This document shows, piece after piece, positions 44,749 through 57,500 of a DNA stretch of 64,000 bases. The stretch is from Pagrus major (taxonomy: Eukaryota; Chordata; Actinopteri; Spariformes; Sparidae). Positions within the stretch are counted from its first letter, which is position 1; each line of letters begins with the position of its first letter. The notes below the pieces were generated by a model that saw nothing but the letters and a program-made list of their open reading frames with translations, was not told where the DNA came from and did not search any database. The DNA lies in contig NC_133218.1 in the NCBI RefSeq assembly GCF_040436345.1, forward strand, positions 8,415,539 to 8,479,538, read 5' to 3'. The position numbers and the translations under genes were made by a program.

Positions 44749-45512
44749 GGCTGGGCAATCTGTTGATATTATATCATTGTTATACATAATGATACATTAT
44801 CTTTTATTCTGGATATTACTGTATCATGATATAGTGCATGTGTCGTCTGTTACGGGTTTCAAAGGCCGCATTACAGCAAAGTGATGTTTTTTTTCTCAAC
44901 TTACCAGACTCTGCGACTTGTGCTAATACTTGCCTTTAGCCACTTATTTGTTATAACCACATTACAGATGATTACTCATCAAAATATTATTGTGTTAATA
45001 TTTTGTCAAAGTGAGAATTATCACCAACAAAACATTTGTACACCTGTCGATCAACAGGTGTGCAGGAGAAGACCAAAGTCAACAAAATCCAAACAAAAAC
45101 TCCTGCACACTGTCCTCCAAGCTTGTTATTAGGAAAAATGTGACAACAGTGTTTCAGTACACAGACAAAAGGAGAGACGATCTTAAATAAGTTGGTTGAC
45201 CCACGTGCACCAATCAGGTCACACTAGCTCCAACCAAATTTGTATCACAATATTTATCTTGCTATTGCAGCTTTATTATGACAATGTACATTTTGAGTGA
45301 CATATGAAATGTTTATATATATATATACATATATATATGTATGTATGTATGTGTACATATACACATACATACATACATACATATGGGTTCATCCAGTCCT
45401 AGCATTTATTAAGTGTTTCTGAAGAGATTTCAAAAACATCCAGATATATACTGTGTATCCCGATATATCCATGAATACTGCAATATAACTTAAAGGCCAT
45501 ATCTCCCAGGCC
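44749..45512. mobile_element. hAT-like non-autonomous element
   Basis: The left end 'ggctgggcaatctgttgata' is an imperfect inverted match of the right end 'ggccatatctcccaggcc'. The interior 'aatacttgcctttagccac' region matches the smaller element at 11571-11881. It encloses the perfect inverted repeat at 45339-45376. No transposase frame seen. Confidence 0.65.
45339..45376. repeat. Perfect 17-nt inverted repeat of TATG/CATA units
   Basis: The arm 'gtatgtatgtatgtgta' (45339-45355) is the exact reverse complement of 'tacacatacatacatac' (45360-45376), with a 4-nt loop. Alternating TA units flank it on the left. It should form a hairpin or cruciform. Confidence 0.95.
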
Positions 45513-47465
45513 AACAATTAATTGTTCAAGTCTGTGTTGTAAAATGGCAATGACTGAACCTTGATATCTCATGATTTTACTATTATACAATGCTCTACGA
45601 TGACTAACAGGAAAAAATACATGCAGGATTGTGTTGACACACATGAGTAGGCTTTAATGACTGGGAGGATGTGTACAAAATACACCTGTTTCATAACTGG
45701 CTAATAAATGCTCTATTCGGGCATGTTTTCCTTCTCATGATATTTCTCCACTTTCCATAGATTTTGTGTGAGGCGAGCTGTAACAATATGAGTGAGGTCA
45801 AGTTGTGTCACAGTACAGTCAGAGTATGTAACAGTAGTAACATAACATGCTAATAGTCAACTGCTGTAAACATAAATTATGCAAATTCTGTTTGTTTGTT
45901 TACTAGGCACTGGAGCAGGCTGATGCATGTACTGATGACTGTCGGAAATGTCTGTCTGATGTACTGATGACTGTCATGCATATACAGTATTTTTACTGTT
46001 AGTCCGAAATGAGGTCATCACCGTTTGAGCCAAACAAAAGACACTGATTTTACATAATGCCTGATAGAATACAAATAAGGGATGATAGCGTTTTAAAATG
46101 ATACTGGGTTAATCCGTTGTTAAACATAAAAGCCCTTTTGCATGTCGGGTCCTCTAAACTGCAGAGATCTGAATGATAAAGATGTAATGAAAACACACTT
46201 TTTAAAAAATCAGAAATTAAGTCTGCAGTAATTCTCACTGTGACAGCAGATACCAGATAATCATTAACTGTACATCATATGGAAACATGTGCTCGTTTTT
46301 AAATACCAACTGCACAGTTATCTTCTAATATTACTGTATGTTTTATAAGCTATTAAAATGGTAACAGTCACTATGACTTGATGTAGCTTTTATGCTTTTT
46401 CTCAGTCGTCGGGCCAAGTTGTGCAACTGCCTAACAGTCCTGTCTGAACAAGACATGAGGCTATTTCCTGAAACTACTTCACAGTTTGATATGGGGCCAG
46501 ACTAAAGCTTACTACTGTAAACACACAACAAACAGCTAAAATATATCATGCATGAACAAAAACTGCAGTGGCAGTGGATCTCTAACTTTAGCAGACAGTT
46601 CAAGTGGTTACAAGCTTTTTGCATGCTGCGACCACATAAACAAACCCCAAGCCAACAATATGCTGAAAGTTCTGTTCATCTCAGGCTCTAAGTATGAGCT
46701 CAAGAGGTATAAATTGGCATCCAGAGTTAGTGAAAGTAAGCTATTAGCTCAGGCTATCAATATTAGTGTATAATAATAAATACAATAAACGCTACTTCTC
46801 CAAAGTCATGCATGAAGTCATTAAAAAAACAGAACAGTGACACTCCACCCTCTGCAAAGAGATTGCCTAAAAGTGACTGACTGCTATCTAAGAAAAAGTC
46901 ACACCAATCTCCTAATAATAATAATGCCAAATAATATCATCTCGTTTATATGAAATGTTTAATCATATTATTGTCTCTCAAATCCTTCACTGGGTGGATA
47001 TGGGGGGCTGCCCTTTCATTCGGCACATAGCAAATAGTGGCCACCACACACCAAATGTTTAAACATGACACAAAACTTTGGCAACAGTGGCAACTTCTGT
47101 ATCCAGGAGTATGTCTTGCGACAGGACCACAGACTGTATAAGTAGATGACTGCTGGGTGAACAAGACTCGACAGCATTTTTACTGGAACAACTTCTGGTT
47201 GTTTGCTAAACTCGACATGGGAACTTTTTTTTAATCGTGCTGCACACAGTATGTAAATCTGTGGATTACAAACAAAGTATTGCCAGATGTTTTGGTCGGA
47301 GTTGACCCAGCGTCCTTCCACACACACATGTAGACAACATGTATATGATGAGATATTCCCACGGAGTTAAAAGTAAGTAGGCCTGAACTGAAGTTCAAAC
47401 GTGAGCTGTTCAGACCTCTCATCTGTCCGCCAGGGGAAATGTTTCCGGGCAGGAAAGAGGCTCAC

Positions 47466-47720
47466 CTGACCAGCCCCACCTCACAGACCCCCACAGGTAG
47501 ACTTAGCTAAACTTCGTCACGCTCTGCTGCTCCCTAGAAAAGGAAAAAGTGAGTTCATTTTTTACCTTTTCCCGCTGTTGAAAACCTCCGACGCGTGTTT
47601 CTCATTCACCTCATGGCTAATGAACATAGGAGATGGAAAAAAATCCGCCAGCAGCAGCTCAGGACATCGACCGTAATACGTTGATCCTCAGACGGGACTT
47701 CCTCCTCCCCGTGTGAGCAT
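47466..47720 (-). promoter_or_regulatory. mctp2: Probable mctp2 non-coding first exon and promoter region
   Basis: On the minus strand a strong donor consensus CAG|GTGAGC sits at 47465/47466, with no in-frame coding sequence before it. The region 47420-47720 is visibly richer in C and G than its surroundings and lacks repeats. A 5' UTR exon is required by the acceptor before the first coding exon. The exact start is unknown; this is inference. Confidence 0.35.
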
Positions 47721-47725
47721 CAGAT

Positions 47726-47908
47726 ATGAAGGCAGACACATCAGAGCCGCTGTTAGAAGAGGACTTTCACAATAAAAGCTCTGTCGGCGAGCGCGTGCAA
47801 CAAATAAAACCCAAGAAAAGTCCAGAAAATGTAGAAAAGATAATAAAACAGGCGAAATCAAAGTATTTAGGCACGTCCTTAAGAAGTATATCTACGATTA
47901 GGCTTTAA
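47726..47908 (+). CDS. Uncharacterised 60-codon open frame (doubtful)
   Basis: A plus-strand frame starting MKADTSEPLLEEDFHNKSS and ending TIRL, charged throughout, with a Lys-rich middle and no hydrophobic segment. It begins just beyond the probable mctp2 promoter, facing away from it, so a divergent transcript could include it. I do not recognise it, and no convincing splice donor leads out of it. It may be chance. Confidence 0.2.
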   Translation: MKADTSEPLLEEDFHNKSSVGERVQQIKPKKSPENVEKIIKQAKSKYLGTSLRSISTIRL

Positions 47909-47909
47909 T

Positions 47910-50900
47910 GGGGCTATTTAAAAAAAAAATACAAATGGTTTTTTTTGTATTTTTTGTAGTAAAATAGCCTGAACACATGTTTAACAAACATAATTATCAT
48001 AATTATATGGTTTTAATCAACTGTGTGTTTAATACATGTTTGTTCAACTCAACACTTCCAACTTTAGTTTATTTTAAAACAACAATTAAAACTACATTTC
48101 CGGTATAGGTTATCACTGCAGCTAGCTTGACTGTAATGGGAGAATTGATCAGTATGTCTGATAGACGCTTATTTGCCTCATCTCAAAGTCAAACCCCTAT
48201 GTTGTGTTTTGAGTCATTTAATTCCAGTCACTGACCAAAAGATATTTCAAAGACATTTTCCCCCATCTGACTTCACTTAAATTAAGGTGGGAAATGTAGT
48301 TGTCAGATTGATGTGCACTTTGGACTACACACATTTATGACTAAAACGTTTTATTGGCCTACACAAAATGTTGCAGGTCCAGTGGTGATGTGTAGCGGTG
48401 GCTGAGCAGAAGCTACCGTGGTGCACTTTTACCTGAAGTTAATTTAATCAACACAAATCTAATCACATTGTGTAACACAAAGTAGGGGTCAGCTGTGTAA
48501 TCGTGCAAATCTATTAGGCCTGTGTGAGGATATTTTGACCTCCATTAACATGTCCACCAGAATTATTTACAAAAAAGAAAAGAAAAACCCTCCTTTTATT
48601 TGCTATACTTATTGCTAGAGCAGTCTTTTGTGGCTCACATAAACCTAATCCTTTTCTCAAACAGCTGTTTGCTCTCACCATTTCCATTAACCTTGGTGCA
48701 TTTAATCCCTCCACCCTCCATTTCTCCACCTCAGTGCATTGGGTGAGTAAGAGTGAGACCTTGATCTATGTGGTATTCTCTTTATCTGAACTTAAATCCT
48801 GTTGCACCACTCTTCCCTACAAGCATACACACTTTTCATATGATTACTGTGATACGTTATTGTATTTTGTTTAACTGTACCTTGAGCTGCTCATTTGATT
48901 AAGAGTATGTAGTTAATCAACAAAGTGATCCTAACATTAAACATTTTTCCATTAGCATTTATGTTTTGCTCCCTAACCGCATTTATAACTGACGTGAGAT
49001 GGTATCAAATAATATAGGACTCTTTATTTTAATCAGTGGTACCACTTTAAGACAAAACCACATGTGACCTTTTCTCCTTACCAGTAACCTCTACACACTA
49101 ATATATTTTCACACTATAGATCATCATCAGCCATCTGTTCTACATCCTCAACTTCCTCCACTTCATTCATATTTTACCTCCTGATGGGTCATACTCATTT
49201 AATTCTTCTGTCGGTTCTCTAACACATGACAGTTTAAGCCTGCACTGCTTTATAAAGACTACATGTGACTTACTGAGTGCATCCTCTGTGAACTACATAG
49301 TTCCTGAGAAGTCTAATTATCATAATAGTCCAAACCAGCACATACTGATGCTATCATTGTCGGCCTTTTCTGTGTTTTAAACAGCATTTTTTTCCCTTTT
49401 CCGGTCTCATTCCAACATTCCCATGAACCAAACACCATTATTGTGATTTTGACCGTCACTGTATCTTACATATGGTCACCTCTACATCTGTGATATCCAG
49501 ATACAAGATATTTTTTTATGAGGCTGGTATCATAAAAATGCAGCAGTGCTTTTGGATTATTCTGAGGACAGTTTATAATCCCAAAATGTTTTCTTTCTTC
49601 TTTAAAAAGCGTACAAAACTCTTTAGTCTCTTTCCTTTAAGCCCCCGATGATGATATGTTTCCCATCCACGCTACTGTGTCATTCAGTGGAACCCCTGTG
49701 GTTACTCTTGCAGCTTTTGCACCTCTCACCACATGTTTCATTTTCTTCACAATACTCATTTCACTGCTCACTAACACAACCGTTGAGTAAATTCCCATCT
49801 CCAACCTCAGAAGACTTAATTACTCCAACCTTGCACTCAAAAACTCTTTAAATTTAAACTGATTCACTGACTTGCTATCAGTGTTGTGTGCATAAGATGT
49901 ATGTGTATTTATGTGTACACTTTTTATTAAATAAAAAAAATGTAATAACTCAGAAGAATATACCTTCTAACCTTGTAAATATTCAACAGGGTATGAACTT
50001 CTGTTCAGATTTATTGTCTGTCTGCTTCCTTAAATCTAATTCCTTCATTATGCCTTTAAACACACACTAGAGGAAGTTACCTTATGTACAAATGCACAAC
50101 CACACACACAATGTCAGTACAACATTTGTAGTTATTAGGTGTGTATTTTTTCTGTGGTTAATGTGACCCTATATGAGTTTCCCTATGCACTTTATAAAGC
50201 AGATTTCATCTCATCCCATATGAGCCCATGTATTCTCTTCTTAATCAGTTTGATTTATCCCTGCTAGGGATATCAAGCAAAATCAGAGTTCCTTTTCTTC
50301 TCTATTAGCATCTTTGTCTTAATTTCTGAAAGGCTCATATTTTAAAAGACCTGGTTTTAAGACTGTGCAACATAGTGCCCTTCACAAAACAGATAGGACA
50401 GTGCCTTGTAATTCTGGAAATCACCCATAAAAATATCCTTTTGTAAAATATGGTGGAGGTGTCATGTTTTACCCGAGCAGATACAACAAATCAACAATAT
50501 ATAGTTACACCAAAAGTGATATATATTAAAGATAGTATATACAAAACATTAATGGCATACTTCTGCAGTACATACAGAACAAGTGTCCATGGCTTTCTGT
50601 TTGAAATTTTGATGAAATATTGTCATATTCTGTGCACAATATAAAAACACACACAAACAACATAAGAACAGCATACTGCTTTGGCTGATATAAATAAGTG
50701 TTTTTATAAAGAGGAAGGGCAGGGATGATGTGGAGGGAGTATTGCTTTCATTTTGGACTCATTCAATGTTTCAAACCCTGAGAAGATCAGAAATGAAATG
50801 GGTGACACCCAGTGGGAGACATGCAGAAGCACTTCACACCTGTACTAACCAAATCATGAAGACAGAAACTGACAGACAACATTAATGTCACCTTTTCTTC

Positions 50901-51229
50901 ATTCTTCTGTGTACTGTAGTGCATCCCACTGGGTAAGAAAATGACAGATTGTACTGCAATTGGACCCACATTTTCAGTCTGTGATGCTTACATGAAATAT
51001 ATTGTGAAAAGATGCCGTGTTGTGTTTTAAGTACCACTGAAGATTGTCTGAAAGGTGATGAGATGAATCTGACAGATTTTCAACCCTTTTTCAAAAGTCT
51101 GACCAACACATAAAACAACTAGAAATATCATAATTAAAAATAACACATCAATAAAATCCACATTTCATTTGCATAACAGTGTCCTTCCTGTGTTTGCCCT
51201 GGTATTGTGTCATCATGTGACTGCAGGCT
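47910..51229. other. Intergenic region and inferred mef2a 3' UTR
   Basis: I recognise no gene or clear transposon. The part below 51230 (minus strand) must include the mef2a 3' UTR, possibly ending near the hexamer at 49923. The rest is AT-rich, with pyrimidine-rich plus-strand stretches about 49100-49850. Confidence 0.45.
49923..49928 (-). terminator. mef2a: Candidate poly(A) signal of mef2a
   Basis: The plus-strand TTTATT reads AATAAA on the minus strand, about 1.3 kb past the mef2a stop. MEF2 3' UTRs are often longer, so another site could be the main one. Confidence 0.3.
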
Positions 51230-51557
51230 TTATGTCACCCAGCTGTCCATTCGCATTCGTTTGACCGTTGGACTCTCTGACCGAGTCACGGGGAGCAAAT
51301 GGAAGTCCGCCCGCTGATGCTCCTCCCGGTCGCTGCCACCCTCGTGGGAGCTGCAGGAGGAGCTGATGCTGTCTGCAGGGGACCTCCCCATCTCTGCTCT
51401 GGTGGATGAGGAGGTGGAGGAGTGATGGTGAGGAGGAGGGGCATGAGCCTGGGTTATGTACCCTGATTGGCTGAGGTGGTCACGGGGCGGAGAGATCGGC
51501 TCAGCTTTGATGTTGATGTTGTGGTTGGTGTTGATGGAGAGATTGGAGCTAGCTGAC
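51230..51557 (-). CDS. mef2a: mef2a last coding exon
   Basis: Encodes SASSNLSINTNHNINIKAEP with the SUMO/phospho motif, a His/Pro stretch (HAPPPHHHSS), GRSPADSISSSCSSHEGGSD, and ends SPTVKRMRMDSWVT then TAA at 51230-51232. Acceptor CTGTAG at 51558-51563. Confidence 0.95.
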
Positions 51558-54500
51558 CTACAGAGAAAGGGACAGAGGAGGAGGGTGTTTTACGGACTGT
51601 GACTGTGGAGTGGAGGCGCCACCTAGTGGTGAAACTTAACAGGTCCACAGACAGAAAAGATGATTTCTCTGTGGTTGGCCAATACTGAAACCTGTCCTGT
51701 GGTAGTACATTTAGTACATTTACTCAAGTACTGAAATTAAGTACGTATTTGAGCTACTTGTACTTTATTCGAGCTTTTTCATTTCATGATGCTTTATGCT
51801 TCCACTTTTACACTATTAAGAGGCACATATTGTACTTTTTAATCCACTTCATTTATTGGAGAACATGAGTTATGAGTCAAACTAACATTTTACATATAAA
51901 ACATACTGTATAATGAGATTATAAAGCATGTTGTATTTTAGAGATTTAAGAACAGATTTAGTGTAAATTAGCTCCAATTTATCCTGATACAACAATAAAA
52001 AGCCACCTGCACATTATTGTATTAGCAAACATGATCTCATAATGTAATATTTAATAGTAAAACACTCAGAGGAGGCACTGTTTACTTTAGATACTTTAAG
52101 TACATACGTTTTCTAATAATGCATATTTTTACTTAAAAATGGCAACAGACACGTTTTTTGCTTTAACATATTCTGAAATACATACTGATTGTACAATGTA
52201 ATGGACATAGAATAATGACACCAGTGGTGTTTGGATTGTTCCCTATGAACCTCCCCTTCACTTCACAATTTTTTCTGTCAACGGGCACGAAATCTTCCAG
52301 GACAATGAGGCCTGGCAGCCTGGCACTATGTCTATCTGCTTTCACGCCTCCATTATACAGTAAATGAATAAATAAACTTTTGTTTTTGTTTGTTGCTACT
52401 ATGAGGAAAACGGAAAAAATCAAGTTGTCTTCGTGATAGCGCTGCTATCACTATGTTTTAGCATTTTTTCCATTATCCTGCAACTGTCATTTGTGGCCAC
52501 AGCTTGTGAAGCTTCTCAGCACAAGTTACAAAGTAGAAATACTTTTCCTACAATGTCCTGCTTATTACCCAAAGTTTCAGTGTGTAGGATTTAGGAGGAC
52601 CTATTGGCAGAAGACAAAATATTCATAATCATGTTTTATTAGTGTGTAATCTCCTGAAACTAAGAATTGTTGTGTTGTTGTGTTGAATTAGCCTTTTTAG
52701 ATCTACAGAGGGAGCAGGTCCTCCTCCATTAAGTTCGCCATGTTGTCCCGCCATGTTTCTACAGTAACCCAGAACAGACAAACCAAACAATGGTTCTAGT
52801 GATGGCTTTTTGGGTTTTCACTTTTAGCAACCACCACAGCGGAGGGTGAGATGAAGGGTATTCAGTTGGTGCAATCTGCAAATCCTACACTGTTAAGTCG
52901 TTGACATAGCTCTTTATTACCAAGTCAAATCAAAAACAATTACAATTTCTGAAAAACTCCTGATTGCTTCTGTCCTCTCCCGTACATATTTTCGACCTCT
53001 TCTGTACACTGTACATCTCAGGTGATTTTTAAAGTAGTGTAAATAAATATGTCAACTACCAAAATTGATCAACGGTAAAACCTGTGATCACTCATGAAGA
53101 TACAAAAGTTAAATGTCAGATATTTACCCAAGTGAGCTCAGCTGTTGTTGCTGCCACGCTGCCATGGAGCCCAAGGAGGAGCCTGCAGGGGAGCTAAAGC
53201 CTGACAACTCTGCACTGTTCAGGGAGTAATCTGACAAAGAGAGAGATGACATCATAGCATACAAAAAGCATTAGACTGGTACATGGAGTCAACTTCCATA
53301 TCAGTCTATAAAGCTTCTTCTTTGCTCACATTCCCTGGTGCTGGTCTGACGATGCATAAATATTGGCATTTGGTGATCATTTTGGATAAAAATCATCAGA
53401 TTTAAATATGCTGATGATGCTTTTTACATCTTTCATATCTTTGTATTATTTCAAAACACAGATATAGCCTTACCCTGACAAAATGTCCGTAAGAGCTGCC
53501 TTCCATATGTAGTGTAATGCTGAGAATGTCTGAAAATCTGACCTCAGAGTCCCTTAGGGTTATGTATGTGTTACAATGTTTGTCCTGCTCTCTCATTTGA
53601 AATGTATCTGCACATAAATAATAAATGGATGTAAGCTATCCATTTATGCAGAAAAAAAAGAAAAATAAAAGCAACATTTCATTGTCTATTTTAGCCATAT
53701 TGGCTCCTCGGGGTTATGCAAATGACAGTGCTGCAGGACAAATCCAAATAACCATCAGGTACCGTTATTGTAGGCGGAGCTGATGCCAGAGTAGACCAGA
53801 CTCTGGTGGGGCAGACTGGGTGTGGTGATGGAGACCACTGGGGTGGAAAGAGGCTGGCTGGACTGACTGCTGCTCAGCCTCTGGTTACTCTGAAAAGAAA
53901 AACAGACACAGTCACTTAGTTTATTCTTTACATTTTAATCTTAAATCTGTCCCCTCTGTTGGTTTTCTGTGCTTGTTTCCTGTGGATGTTATTCTCTGGA
54001 AGCCCACACAGAGAAATACAAGCAGTGAATTGTATTCCTAAAACTATTCCAAGGCAGTGCCCCCAGTGGCTGGGCCTCCATACAACCTGTCCTCCTATAT
54101 CCTCAGACCAGTTACACTGAACACTTAAACACCTGAACATAACTTGTGATGCCCCATTTCAACCACATAGTGTCAGTATAAACACATGTTTCCATGGAGT
54201 ATTTCAACAGGGAGAACAAATTCTCTCTAAAAGAAAACCCCAAATATGTAAGCATGATGTAAACTGTACCTTCTAGTGTGTCCTTACTCATGCTTAACTT
54301 ACTAATTTTGTACAATTCCCAGAACCCTCCAACTTCCAGAGCGTGTGCCTGAAGTTGTTGAGGTTCAGCAACCTGCTCAAGAAAAAACTGAACAGTTGAT
54401 GGATGTTTGAAAGTCAACCAGAAATTCACCAACCTGTCAGTGTCCTTAGTTCATCTCTAAACATCAATGTGTTAATCCATTTTTAAAACAAAGATCTGAT

Positions 54501-57500
54501 TGTCAATCAGTATTTCAAAACACTGAAGGCCTAGTTTGTAAAACTATCCTTGAAATTAAAGTAGTTCTTAACCTCTGTATTTCGTGGATACATTTTGAGC
54601 TATTTTGTGAGATTTAAGTGTCTTGCATTTAAACTGGTAGCAGTCTCACACAATCAGGCCTACTGCTACAACCTTGATGCTAATTTACTTGAGTGAGAGT
54701 TTTAACAATTAATTAGAAAACCACTAAATACCAGCAGGGCAATAATTCTTCAAGTTGGTTTGGCACACTTTATATCTGCCCGGTAATCAAAACTCTGTAA
54801 CTTAACACATTTCTAACAGTAATTAAATGTTTGGTGTTGTTCCTTTCTGGGTGTTGGCATTCCAGCTTGATAATGTCAGCAATGACATCACCCTGAATGA
54901 AGTCATTCAATCCTAAATGTGCACACACACTTACACACACACACAAAAAAAAAAGACACAAACACTCACGCAAACAGTGGGTTAACCAACCAATCCATGC
55001 CAAGAGCTAAAATGTCATCAGCGCTAACCCTGTGAGACTGCGTGAAGCATCGCATAGTGTTTCCTTCCTCTTTCCCTGTGTTATCTGTGGTGATGATGCA
55101 GCCAACGAAGAAAGGCAGACCTGCTCAGTTCTTTATGGATATTTCTTTAAAGAAACTCAATGACCAAAATTTTAAAAATCTGCAAATTCTGAGAGATTGC
55201 AAGAGCTGTTTTTGGCTGTTTATCCAAATCAAACAGTGCACACATGCACAGAGGAGGAAGTGAAAGGCAGTTTCAAAATGATCAAACAGACGAGCTGCTG
55301 TCTGACCACAACTCAACATCTTTTACTGTAGTGAGTGAAAAGCAGAAACATGTCGTCATCTGGGCAGCTACCATCTGCTGGTTTAAACATGGTGGAAATA
55401 TTAGTATGCTATTGTTTGTGGTTTTGTTGCATGCTTCAACTGCATGCCACTGTCAACACATAAAAGCTGCCATTTAACACTCTCAGACCACTGAACAAGA
55501 ACATATTAACTGCAAACTACAAACATGAAGACAATCAATTGTCATTCAGTAATCAGCAAATATCATGTCAGGAAGTTACATGCTGGAAACTTTGACTGAA
55601 TATCCTTGACTTGCTGATTGTCTGGCCTCCAATGTTCAATGAAAAACATCTCAGAAACCAGAATGATGCAGCATTATAGTGATTAACTCATTTCTGGAGA
55701 AGCAGTGTTGACTTCTACATGTGGGATCGTTTGTCATTTCTCCACCGAAATTGTAGTCACGGTATTTTACTAATTATACCAATGAATCTGCCTAAATGAA
55801 TTTGAAGGTAACCCATGAAGTGCTTTCAATTTGTAGTTCATTTTCTAACTTGTCTGTAAATTCTCAAAAATTTGACAAAATCCTCTACTTATTCACAAAA
55901 AACTGTCCATTAGGGTTTTTGTTGTTGTCGTTTTTTGAACCCTTTTGAATAATATCCAAAACAATTCAACCACATCTCCTGGAAGGCTGCACTTCCACAT
56001 TTATGTCCATATCAAGAGAAATATAAAATGCTATCCTTTTTCTCATGGAACACTGCAAAATCTACTGGATCCCACAACAGCTGAATACTGGAGCCGCCTG
56101 GTCAACATTAAAAACAGGGGAAAACATCTCAGTTTCCATTGTTTGCTAATCGTTATATCATGTTTGAGCATAGTGTTGGAGGGGAGAGCTAGATCAAGGG
56201 AGTTAAGAGCAAATCAATAACTTGAATTACCCAGCACAGATGCTGACTGTACAATCTGAGGGAAAGACTGAATCGAAAAGCTCTTAAGACTCCCTCTACA
56301 CTCTGCAGAGCAGGGAGTCACTTCCCCAAACCACAATCTCCGTTATCATGCATCTAATCACCCAAACCTGTTATAGTGTGCACTTGCTGGGGTCTTACTT
56401 GTGCCAAAGTTTGAGATGTGAGTAGAATGTAACAGCATATTTCTGCATTTGAGTTGTAGTGATGCTGTGTCTAAATCTGACTCAAGCTTCTACAGAGAAC
56501 CTGCACTCCCTTCCCAACAAAGTGGATGACTTGGCAGACTACTTGAAATAGCTGAAGGCCTTTAGGTACTTCAGAAGGAAGTCTTCCATAGTATAAAAGA
56601 CACAAAACATCATTGTGATTACCAGTGGTGACCTCAACCTTTGCTGGCTTCACAGTCTACCAAAACACGTTTTTCAAATGCCACAGCTAGAGTTATAAAA
56701 ATAGAAGATCTCTTTTGTGCTAATGTTTAGAAGAAATTCCACTCCAGTGCTGTGAGCATTATATAAAGCGACATCAGTTATTATGTTGATTTCTATGATG
56801 AAAACTATTGTTTAATGTAAAGCTATTAAGTGTTTCCCTCATAACAACACATATCACATAAATACTATAATAAGAGGAAAGAGAGGAGGAAAGCAAGCAT
56901 TTTTGAGCAGGGACAGAATTGTTGACTGATAAAAGAAATTGAAAAGGATCATTACAGTGATGGTTTCTAGAGGAGATTCTAAGCCCCTAGTGCATCATTT
57001 TCATGGGCAGGTCTCTCACTTATTTGGATCCTGTCTTATAACACACGGACACTGGCTTATGACACACATATTGTCAGTTTGTTGTTGTGAAGGGTAGGAA
57101 CGTGCTCAAACTTTCATGCTAAGATATGAGATGCATTCAATCTGTTTGTAAGGCCTTAAAGCACACAATGCATTGGCGTGAGAAACACTGAGCATAAATG
57201 AAAATCTTAGTTTACATTTAAAAATTAATAACTGGAGACTGAAAGGCACTACAGCACATGAAGAGAAATACTGGTCATGTCACTGACAACTCATGCCGCG
57301 AAGACAATTCTTTTTGAAATTAGAAAAGCCATTCTTTGCAAGTATCGATGTGTGGAGTATTCAGTCTCCTCCTCTTTAAAAGAACAATGATTTCATTTGC
57401 AAACTCACCAACCATCTGGCCCAGATGGTGTCAAACAAATTGTTCTGAAAAATTGCTGACCAACTCTGTGGTAAGCTGCATCATCTATTTACCCTGAGCT

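Larger units (their letters stand above)
37605..47465 (-). other. mctp2: Inferred mctp2 5' intron
   Basis: A 9.9-kb stretch between the first coding exon and the probable non-coding first exon. I see no coding exon. It holds a dispersed repeat (37868-37950), a nested transposon cluster (39551-40432), short TG and CTG repeats (40550-40579 and 40788-40804), a repeat fragment (42720-42940) and a hAT-like element (44749-45512). Confidence 0.45.
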
